Positions 33,808-43,600 of a stretch of 64,000 nt of DNA are shown in pieces (positions within the stretch are counted from its first letter, which is position 1; every line of letters starts with the position of its first letter). The notes beneath the pieces are model-generated. The model was given only the letters and a program-made list of their open reading frames with translations, made no database searches and was not told where the DNA came from. The stretch is from Ditylenchus dipsaci (taxonomy: Eukaryota > Nematoda > Chromadorea > Rhabditida > Anguinidae): contig SADC01000433.1 in the NCBI GenBank assembly GCA_004194705.1, positions 1 through 64,000 of the forward strand, given 5' to 3'. Position numbers and translations under genes: made by a program.

Positions 33808-36800
33808 CTTTATCTGGTGATTCAAAAAACTTTCTAAAAGTTTCATTTCCCTTTTTAAGCCAATCTGACTGTAAAATTTCGTTATACACGTGAACAACTT
33901 CTCCGTATCCAAGTCGATTGTTCAAATCTTTGTTCAGTAAACGTGATAGCAAATCTTTAGCGTCAGGAGAAATCACTTTGTCAGGAAATTTTAGCTAAAT
34001 GTTTTTGTTGTCATATTAATAAAAAAAGCACAAAATAAAAATGAAGTTATTACTTTATAAATTTTTGTCAGCTCTTTATGTTCATTTTCTATCTTCTCCT
34101 GTTCAAGACTTGGTTTTTGTTGAAAGGAAAAATTTTCTTTGCTATATTCTAAATCTTCGTCGCCATACAACATTTTGTACATAAGTATTCCAAAGGCCCA
34201 CCAGTCTACGAAAAATGAATATTTCTAAAAAATTATTTAAATATTTTTGATATTTTCTGGCATTGTTTGTATGAATTTTAGCATAGTGTTATATGCCATT
34301 TGAAAACTTAGGCAATAGGCATTTGGCTAAAGTGCATTATCAGTAGTCCACCTAAAATGACCCAAATGATGTTTTTTCAATGTTTTGAAGCTTTTAACGT
34401 GTACAAAACAAGTTTTAAGGTGGGGGAAGAGCATTTGCGAAAAAAATTGAAATATCGACTTTTTGAATAGGGGGGGGGCAAGGTAAACTAACCTTAATGA
34501 GTCCCTGGGGCCGTATGCATTGGCAGCTAGGATTGAGGATAGGATTAATCCTATCCTCAAGCCGATCCGTATGCATTAGGACGGATTGGATTCTAGATCG
34601 GATAATTTCAGAAACGTGAAATAATCTCGACATTAGAAATTATCCGATCTAGAATCCAAGCCGATCCGTATGCATTAGGACGGATAGGATTAAGGATAGG
34701 ATTAATCCTATCTCCAATCCGATCCGTATGCATTGGAACACGGATTGAGGATAGGATTAATCCTATCCTCAATCCTAGCTGCCAATGCATACGGCCCCTG
34801 GATACCCTAAAAAGAAAAATTTGAATATATTTTTGTTAGCTGGGGCCTACCGCATGAAGAAACTCTGGTATGCATACACTTTTTATACATCCAGAGTTCC
34901 TTTCGAGTGATTTGCGTCTAAGGTATGTGGGTGTGCGCATCTCAACCCCAAGCCCCCCATCATACATCCGGAGTAACTTTCGAGTGATTTGTGTCTATGT
35001 TATGTGTGTGCGCGCGTATCTCAACCCTAAGCAACCAAGCTTCCAAAAGCCCCAACTAAGCCGTCTGCGCCCCCTTCGTGGTTTCTTGTGGTTGAGATGC
35101 GCACACCCACATACTTTAGACATGATTCCGAGCAAGGCTCCTGTTCAAAAATGCATAAAAGAGCTCGTTTTGCCCAGCTCCAGTCAAAAAGCGGAGTAGA
35201 ATACCGTACTATAATTCTCTTTTTAGGTTATCTGGATACCCTTTCAGTTTGGTTCACCTTGGTCCCCAAGGCAAATAGTCGATTTTTGCGATTTTCGATT
35301 AAGTGCTCTTCCTCCACCTAAAAACGTGTTTTCCACGTTAAAAGCTGCACAACATTGAAAAAACATTTTTTGGGTCATTTTGGGCAGCTGATAATCCACT
35401 CCGGCCGGACATTTTTGGAGATTACACATTTTGACGGGAGATTCACACATTTTGACGGGTGTTTTCAATTTCTGGCTTTTTGAAAACGAGATTGGCGAAG
35501 TTTTCTTCGACTTTGAATTGCTTCTCAAGCAGCTTTCTTTTATTAGAAGACAACGAGATTCAGAGAAGCTCTTCACCGCTTGGCAGTCCGTACGTCGAAT
35601 GTGTGCCAGTGGAAGTGAGCTCAAGTTTATGGCAAGTCACAATTTCTAAAGATTGATGCTGGAGTCGCGGACTAGTTGAACTCACCCGGATTGGAAGGGA
35701 ATATGATCTTGAATGAACCGACCCAGACCTAACCGTTCGCGGCGATATCCGAAAGTATCGATATGGAGGCCGAAGGACGAGTCACCGGAGTTGCTGATCT
35801 TGGAGACAAAGGCCAGGACCGCCCGAAAATAGGAAGATCACTGTCTACGGGCAGTTGGACGAAGACCGCTATGGAGTGAAAGTTAGCGGACCAGGTATAT
35901 TCAGCTACCAGCTCAGAAGGAAGTCAGCAGATGGATCTCAGCCAACTGATCGCCCTAGTGGATGCCTGACACTGATCATCGCAAGAAGTCCTCAAGTGCC
36001 TGCTCAGTCGTCTCAATCCGTGGAGTAGACGACCGTCTCTGTTACAGTATGGATCTTAAACCAACTGCTCTACCGAATAAAGGACCGAACACCAGTGAAG
36101 GAAGGATGCCAGCCGAAGCAAGGAACCAATCTCGCTCGTGGACCGTGGATCGAAGCAGCCCGGCGCGACACCGTTGGCACTGAAACTGTTCCTGGACCAG
36201 TCAGCCGAAATAGATCTGAAAAAGAAGAAGCCAAGCAAGAATCGACTCCACAGAATTACTTCAATATATCATTCTTATGTTTTTTGTGCTTGTGACGAAA
36301 GTACCTAATGAAATCCCTGTTTCGTGTCCTGTCCTCAGTCTGGTGCCAGCACATGTTGAAAACTTTACTAACTTGATTTGTTGTTGTTTATACCCGCCAA
36401 TTCAAATTTCGCACATATCGTTACTACCGAAAACTATGGTCTTTCAAGGCCGGTCAAATGAGTTATTTTCAAATAACAATTTAAAAAAGTTTCATCGAAA
36501 TAATTCATTTACAAAGTAAATATGCTAACCCAACCATTTGAAAATTCAAGTTTTTGATTAAAACAAAATTCAAAACATGCGCAAGCTTTCACAATTCACC
36601 GTGTATTTCATTCATATTTGAACACATTTAAATTACCTGGTTTGCATTGATTTCTGGGCTAATATACTTTTTTTGTCCCTTGCTTGATATCAGACTCGCT
36701 GCCAAGTGTTGAAAGTCCAAAATCAATAATCTGAATAATTTTATAATAAAGATTTTATGTCAGTTTGATATTTCGAAAATCTAAAATTTCAAAAGCAATA

Positions 36801-38157
36801 TAAAATCTCTTAAAAGTTAGAATTTAATTTTTTTCGCAAATAAATATTAATTCATTCAGACCAGGGTGTCAATCAACAAGCAATTTCGGTTGACCGCACT
36901 GAAAAAACCAGTACAAAACCAAAATTTTCTGTCTGTTTGTACGCTTGCAGCGCTGGCGCAGGAATTTTGAAAATGAATTTCCGAAACATGCAAGTATGAT
37001 TATAAGCCAGTAGGGTCAAAATACCTTTATTTTTCCAGTGAGTTTTAAAAATTGAAAGTTTTCATTCTTCTCCACTATGACATTAGATGGTTTCAAATCT
37101 CCATATATGATGTTATGTTTATGCAGCCAGTGCAGACCTTCCGCGATTTGGCGTAGAAATAAACAAGCCAAGTTTTCAGTTAATGGTTTTTTTTCTTTTA
37201 AGAAGTCATCTAGGGTGTCTCCATTAACAAATTCCATCACGGATCGGTAGACGTTTTCTTCTGTGTAAGGCATTGTAAAAGGCTCTTCTACCTTTAATTT
37301 GTGATTAATAATTTTTAATTGAAAGCAATTTTTTTGTAATTTGGAACCACATCTTGCTACTTCGATTTCGAACCCCTATTTCGGCCTATCATGTAGAGGA
37401 ATTTATTTTAGGCAGGGCCTTACGGATCAGGTGTAAGAAAAAAATGCAATTTTCAGGTATCACTGCTAGAGTGGCTAATTCTACATTTTTTGTTTTGTTT
37501 TTTATATTAATTTTGGAAAGTATATTCACAGCGTGATATAACGCGATAAAAAGATCTCAAAAAAAGATTTATAAAAAGACTTAAGAAGATTTTATCAGTA
37601 ACGCAAACCCAAAGTTAGAAATACAATCACTTTCCACTTTTCACAGAAAAAAAATTATATTGGCTTCCTTTTTTGCTTTAGTACTCTGGAATGCTGATAT
37701 CTTTTTGAAGTTACCTTATCTGTAGCAATAAGCTCTGCAAGAAAGGGACATTTTGGCAATTGTTGCGCTGCGTCTGCATCATAAATTTCTAACATTTTCG
37801 AAATGACTTGTACTTCAATTTTGCTTGCGTCTTGTGTAGCGTCCATTAATTTCATAGCAAAAAAGTGTTTAGCACTATTTTGTCTGTCACTACCTTTAAA
37901 CTGCACTTTCCAAACTTTCCCAAAGGCACCTTCTCCTAACATTTCTGTGCCTGCGACGTCTTCGAAATCATCTGGAGTAGTTTTCGTGATGATTTTTTCT
38001 CTACTTTTTTCTTTAGCTTCTTTGCTTGCCTTAGTTTCGCCACTCGTGATTTTTTTAATTTTTCTGTTAAATAATATGTTCCTTTGCTAATATGTGGCGA
38101 TAATTTGCGCCAATACGAGCCTTTGTCTATTTTCCTCTGCTGTACTATTTCCTTCAT
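33808..38157 (-). CDS. AGC-like Ser/Thr protein kinase A
   Basis: Exons found: 37715-38157, 37025-37291, 36637-36730, 34054-34205, 33808-33994; C-terminus not located. Kinase elements in order: glycine loop MLGEGAFGKVWKV; VAIK-type FFAMKLMD; alpha-C Glu in KIEVQVISKM; hinge VMEFVNGDTL; catalytic loop IIYGDLKPSNV (HRD reads YGD, but D, K and N are present); DFG in IIDFGLS; GTKKYISPEI; DWWAFGILMYKML; then an acidic insert and FPDKVISPDAKDLLSRLL. DWW and the C-lobe suggest the AGC group. Residues normally between SPEI.. and DWW are missing, so a small exon was missed in the 2.4-kb intron. One-base errors are needed in A-runs near 38055 and 36680. Likely active as an enzyme; pathway unknown. Confidence 0.85.
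34323..35407. mobile_element. Large fold-back element (GGCTAAAGTGCATTA), copy 2
   Basis: GGCTAAAGTGCATTATCAG..CACCTAAAATGACCC at left is mirrored by GGGTCATTTTGGGCAGCTG..CACTCCGGCC at right. CTCTGG repeat inside (34850-35110), and a Harbinger-like MITE nested at 34508. Lies in a kinase A intron. Confidence 0.7.
34508..34797. mobile_element. PIF/Harbinger-like MITE
   Basis: Ends GGGCCGTATGCATTGGCAGC / GCTGCCAATGCATACGGCCC, flanked by CTG (34505-34507, 34798-34800). The body is a palindrome of GGATAGGATTAATCCTATCC units. A 3-bp duplication and GGGCC termini fit Harbinger, though the usual TWA target is not seen. Confidence 0.7.
35409..35468. mobile_element. GACGGG-family element, right end only
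   Basis: GATTACACATTTTGACGGG twice, then GTGTTTTC. The same end occurs at 46296 in the full copy. Confidence 0.65.
35480..36260 (+). pseudogene. GC-rich coding-like island with many frame breaks
   Basis: Distinctly richer in G+C than its surroundings, with coding-like runs in successive frames: SSPLGSPYVECVPVEVSSSL, ELTRIGREYDLE, TDPDLTVRGDIRKY, ITVYGQLDEDRYGVKVSGPG, FSYQLRRKSADGSQPTDRPS, KLFLDQSAEIDLKKKKP. Frame shifts occur every 60-150 bp. It sits in a kinase A intron beside a GACGGG-element end. I do not recognise the protein; it could be a captured gene fragment or an unpolished exon cluster. Confidence 0.35.
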
Positions 38158-38159
38158 CA

Positions 38160-38556
38160 CATAAGTTTTTGTTGCTTCTATAAATCATAAATTTTTTGTA
38201 AATGAAATTTGTTTGTAGATATTTAAAGTTTTCAAAAATGCGTTCGTCTTAGGGTTGTGAAACGAGCGGATTCTCCAACACGTGGTTTTGGCACATGAAG
38301 TTGACATGTGAATTTCACTTTTAAATCTTACTTATTAGAGCTACCCTGCCTTTAAAAAATTAATAAAGAACTTTAATCTCGAAAAAAGTATTTATCTATC
38401 TGTTTTTTGTATTGAAAAGCTAAGAACTTAGTAATATTTCTGATGTCGTGAAAAAGGGATACAGGTGATGATACCCCAGTGGCATACATTTGGTGGGTAA
38501 GTAACCGGAGCCCTCGAGGTATGTCTATTTACTACACCTTATAATATTGGGTTAAG
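38160..38556. other. Spacer 5' of kinase A, nothing seen
   Basis: AT-rich, no gene. Likely includes the kinase A promoter, but no motif is clear. Confidence 0.4.
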
Positions 38557-38557
38557 T

Positions 38558-39556
38558 CAGGGCTCCCGATCGTACTTATTAATAAGATTTGTACTTTTTT
38601 TTTGACCCCAAATCTTATATTTTTTTAAATGTACTTATTAATAAGATTTGTACTTATTATGTAATTTTGTACTTATTTGTACTTATTTTCTGAATCGACG
38701 TCTTAAATGTAAGAAAACACGTCGAACTTTCAAAATTTCGCCTGCGGCGCGTTTTTCATTTTCTCGAAAAGGACGAATCCCATGCTGACTGCATTCCGTG
38801 CACAGATTAAATCAATTTGGCTTCGATGGGAAAAGATGGCTAACCCTGGGAAAGGTGATTGAAAGAATTGTGAAGCTATGATATTTGCTGACTGTGCTCT
38901 TCTCGTCTGCTGAAACATCAACTGCACCGAAGCTGAGGAGCTGGCAAAACAAGTCGCGCCTAGAATCGCACAAATAAATGAGCTCTTTAACGAAGTGTGC
39001 AAAAGTCAATCGAATGCTGCGCCGAATTCCTGATGAAGTTTTTAATGTGGATCAAGCAAAGAGCAAGTGGCAGAAGATCTTCAACCAAAGTCACAACAAT
39101 TATATGAAAATTTTAGATTTCATCTTTAGAATAACGAGTAATGACTATACAGTCAACCCTCGATTTAACGGCACCCAAAAATAGACCAATTTGGTCGGCA
39201 TTGACTAAGATTAAGTCAAAGTGAACCCTCGATTTAACGGCGGGCCCGGTCCCTAGGGTGCCATTAAATCGAGGGTTGACTATACAAACTTGTCAGCATC
39301 GTACTCTTCATTCAGCTGGCTAATGCGTTTGTGGAGCAAGTCTTTCTTTGTGCAAGTGTGGGGGTTGACGAGGGTTGACTGTAAATGGGAGTGCAAACTG
39401 TTTGCTTTGTTTTATTTCTTTAAATGTGGTATCTTCATTAAGAAAAAAGTTTTTAAAGCCGATTTTCGCGTGTTTTAGAAAATGTACTTATTTTCGGTGT
39501 CAAATTTATTTTTTTAGAAAATGTACTTATTTTCGAGAATTTTCACCGGGAGCTCT
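38558..39556. mobile_element. 1-kb hAT-type element
   Basis: Perfect 8-bp duplication GGTTAAGT (38550-38557, 39557-39564). Ends CAGGGCTCCCG / CGGGAGCTCTG, with GTACTTATT repeats next to both. The middle (38745-39145 and 39290-39400) is GC-richer and coding-like in pieces (plus strand LAKQVAPRIAQINELFNEVC; minus strand KKDLLHKRISQLNEEYDADK), perhaps a transposase or captured-exon remnant. It is itself split by a pogo MITE. Confidence 0.85.
39147..39283. mobile_element. pogo-type MITE inside the hAT element
   Basis: TA, CAGTCAACCCTCGATTTAAC ... TTAAATCGAGGGTTGACTA, TA. Minimal two-arm copy. Confidence 0.8.
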
Positions 39557-39654
39557 GGGTTAAGTACTTGTGGAGTAAAGGTAAGTAGTAAAAAATTTAA
39601 ATTTTTGAAATAAATTAGAAGAAAGACCTATGATGTAACTTTGCCAAGAATAAG

Positions 39655-39815
39655 TAAATTCGCGCCAAAAAAGTAAATTTGAGCCAAAATAAGTGTATTT
39701 GCGCCAAAAAAATATTTTGCGCCAAAAAGAAGTTTATTTGCGCCGATTTTTATTTTGCGCCACAAAAAAGTGTATTTGCGCCACAATAAAGTTAATTTGC
39801 GCCATAAAAAATTAT
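39655..39815. repeat. About 20-bp tandem repeat (TTTGCGCCAAAAA)
   Basis: About eight diverged units of TTTGCGCCA(A/C)AAAAAGT, followed by a G18 run at 39821-39839. Confidence 0.8.
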
Positions 39816-39928
39816 TATCCGGGGGGGGGGGGGGGGGGGTGGGGGTGCACTTGGCCTGCTGTCGATAGGAACATATAGAAAGTCGGGCACCAGGCATAGT
39901 GTCATTATAGTGTCGTTTTATAAGCAGG

Positions 39929-40387
39929 GATGAGCTTTGTAACTATTTGCGGGAAATAGATACAAATTTTCGAATTTGAAAAATAGTTACAGCCTGTAAC
40001 TATTTTGACCTTTGTAACTATTCTTGTAACTATTTCTCGCCACGAAAGTAATAATTTTAAAAAAGTACTTACAGCGTGTAACTATTTTTGTCTTCGCTGT
40101 AATTTCTCGGCACGAAATCAGCAATTAAAATTTTTTAAAATTAAATTTGGTCAATTTTGTAAAACAATTAAAACAAAAAACAATTATTTTTGGATTTTGG
40201 ACATGCCAAGAAACCACAGCAAAGACAAAATAGTTACACACTGTAAATATTTTTAAATTATTACTTCGTGGCGAGAAATAGTTACAAGAATAGTTACAAA
40301 GGTCAAAATAGTTACAGGCTGTAACTATTTTTCAAATGCAAAATTTTTAACTATTTTCCGAAAATAGTTACAAAAGCTCATCACTGG
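39929..40387. repeat. Fold-back repeat (CAGGGATGAGC)
   Basis: CAGGGATGAGCTTTGTAAC at left, GTTACAAAAGCTCATCACTG at right; arms repeat ATAGTTAC. CAGNG ends suggest hAT, but the flanks do not match. A left-half copy at 63552 has the same outer flank (GTGTCGTTTTATAAG), so both sit at the same site in a pogo-like repeat. Confidence 0.7.
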
Positions 40388-40447
40388 TACCAGGTCAATT
40401 CAACGCGAATAAAAATGTCGTGTCTCAGTAAAAGTCAGGAAAATACA

Positions 40448-40520
40448 TTGCTCCAGGACGGAATCGAACCGACAACCGACTTACACAGTCCGACGCTGCT
40501 TTACCACTGAACAACCCATA
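40448..40520 (-). repeat. tRNA-like (SINE-type) sequence
   Basis: Minus strand: A-box GTTCAGTGGTAAAGCAG, possible GTG anticodon (CTGTGTA loop), B-box GGTTCGATTCC and a 3' acceptor half TGGAGCA with no matching 5' half. tRNA-derived rather than a working tRNA. Confidence 0.5.
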
Positions 40521-40658
40521 CCGTTACATTTTACAAGTGTTTTCATTACTTCTAGTCGAGCGAATACTCAACAAAAATTGTATTTCAAAATACCTCTTTT
40601 TCGAATTGACCTGGTACCCTCCTTTCAAAATATCCCCATCAGCGGCGAGCATGCCTAT

Positions 40659-43600
40659 TTAAACCAATAATTCATTTTTAATATTTTCAGAATCATTTTC
40701 TAAAATATTTAAAGTTAGAAAACCTGTTTCTTCTCGTTTAATAGCTATTGGATCGACTTCTGTTTTCTGTTTTTGAAACCATTTATTTTGTGTGATATTT
40801 TTGTCATAATCGCTCTGTATTTCCCTGTTGGAAAACACAGCAAAGATTTTAATAACTTTTCTGCTTCAGAAGAAATTTTTCGCTTAGCTGGGTATACAGT
40901 CTAAATTTTGATGTCAATTTATTACGTAAAGATATTAAAAAAAACTTTGCAGTAAAATTCAGAATTTTTTAGCATCGCTGTTCCACGCTTTCTTTAGTGT
41001 AATTTTGAAGTTTTTTTCTGATTCAAAAGGCTCCTCTCCTACCAATAAAATAAACATTAATTTTCCGAATGACCACCAGTCGTAAAAGTAAATCTAAGTT
41101 AAATGAATAGTTAATTTCAAATTTTTTTAATAAATTAATTATTTTACTGATTCCTCAGGCTTTTCGAAATAGTTTGATAATCCAAAGTCGATTAGCTGCA
41201 ATAAAAAAAAGTCAATATAATAAATTTTAAACTTTGGGAAACAAAGTGAATGCACCCCCTCTAATTACGCACTCCTCTTATGAAAGCACCCCTGAAGGCA
41301 GGTTGTAAAATAAATGCACCCGTACACTAACTAGAAAGAATACGGTATGTAAACTACATAACTATGTAACCGTAAATAGTTCTGTAACCATGATTAGCAT
41401 GAAAATGGCTCTCATAGTGCTTTAAAGCCAAATAAATAGCTTTCGGCGTGTTATGTCTCAAAAAATCAAAACATTCTTACGTAAAAGATTTGCAAACTCG
41501 AAATTCTAAAACCCAATTCCGTTGAGATGAGATTGCTCTGTGTGTAAAACTGCTTTCCTGCCTAATTTTGAACTTCGTTCGAGATGAAAAAGATTCAAGT
41601 ACAGCCAACTCCCGCTGTGGTGACACCCCTCGGGACCGGCCTTGGAGTGTCACTATAGTGAGGGTGTCACCATAGCGGGGTGTTCTATGGCGGGTTTTTC
41701 GCCAAAATTCCGACAAGTATCACTATATCGAGGGTTTTGCAATTATACTTAATACATTCAACTACTCGTTATTGTACACCCCAAAAATTCGTTCCGGCTA
41801 GGTCCAACTTTTTCACCTTTTTCGAAGTATTCGGACAGCTTCAAATTTTCAGCCTAGCCCCAAATATCAAACTGATTCCATCATTTGTGAGGACTATATT
41901 TGCAATTTATAATCGCAACTCTCGATAAAAAATATAGTAGATGTGTGGGTTGCATTTTTTCTGTATACTTGCCAGAAATTACGCTTTTTGAGGAAATTAC
42001 CAATGTCTCAGAGCACTTTTAAATGTAAGTGATTTAACCAATCCGATTTTTGAAAATTCTATTTTTGACTAATTTATTTTCTGACGAAGCCTGATTTTGG
42101 CGAAACATGTTCTTTATGAATCAATCTTTGCGACCCTGAATAGCAAAACTACAGTGGTTAGTGAAAAATGACTAAAACTAACCAATTTCGTTAGACAGTG
42201 ACTACAAAACAGCGTTATTAATATCTCAAAATTTTACGGACAGCTGTCACCAATTGTTTTTTAAAGAAATTTGGTACTGATTCTGTTTAGGGGGCACCCT
42301 AAATAGGCGCACCCGAATAGGTACGGAAATTCTCATTAAAAAAATTAGGCTAAAGTACATTATTTGGCCAGAGCCAAAGTGAGTTTGGCCCAAAGCGAGC
42401 GCAGGGGGCTTGAGAGTCAGAGATTCGCGCACAGACTTACCTTACACATGATTCCGACTCATGATTAAAAATGCATCAAGAAGCTCTTTTTGCAAAGCTC
42501 CAGTGACCAAAACGGGGTAAAATACCAAAAAATGACCAAACCATAGGGGAGACCAAGGCAAAAATTGACCAAAGACCACACGCGACTTTAATTGATTAAG
42601 GTTGACATGCGTCACTAGGGCAGGATCTTTTTTGGCAATATTTTTTTTTTTTCAAAAACTTGAACGGCAGTCCTTTTTTGAACAGTAGTTTACAATAGAG
42701 TGGTAAGTGTCCCTGCCGATCCATAAACAAATACGGTACCCTCGATAAAAAAATATTTTGAATATATTTGTTTTTTGGATGAACGGAAAAAATTCCGGCG
42801 TTATATGGTATTTGCCATGTGTCCGTCTTACCATTTCTATAAATTTGATTTTTCATGCAATTTTTTAAAGGAGCATGCCGTGCGTTACACGGTGAAGTTT
42901 GAATTTCCAAAAGGCGTGGACCACTTTAATGCGTGAGATCAAAAAAATTCAAATTCAAAATTCAGTTTCGTTGTAATTGCTGTAAGGTATCTTATATGGA
43001 ACATGCTTCCCGCTTCGGACGGTATCCAGGTGTAGCTTTTAGAGATTTTCAGCTTATGGAGAAGTTTAACTGTATCTAAATGGATGGTAAGGAATTTGCA
43101 AAATGTAAGTCGGTTAAATACGTTTGCACCAAAAATCACTCTTTGAACTCTGTCACACAGCCTATTTTTTCGACATAAATATACACTTTATCAAGGTACC
43201 TACAGTCAGTTCAGTCCCTGAATAAAAAAACTACACTATATTAGGTGTTACACCGTATCGAGAGTGAACAATATCAAATTTAACTGTAACCATACTAAGC
43301 ATACCATAACCGACCGCTGTCAAATTTGTGGAGTAAGTTAAAATGAGTTTAGGGGTTATCAGGGCGCTATCTCGTCTAAGCAAAACTCCGGCGCATGTGT
43401 ACAAAATTAATTGACAGGCATTTACAGACCGATAAAATCAATAACTACATTTGCTGGCTAGTTATTACTAGAAAAACTTGGTTTCATAAGTTGACTACAA
43501 ACGCATGGGTCAACTAAAAATTAGCCATATACCGAGATCTAACTTTGAAGCTTTAGATATATAAAAAGCTCTCTCAAAATAATTGACAAGTTAACACTAC

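Noticed and set aside
38730..39009. Host gene between the two kinases
   Set aside because: The coding-like pieces are inside a hAT element with a perfect 8-bp duplication and are broken in all frames.
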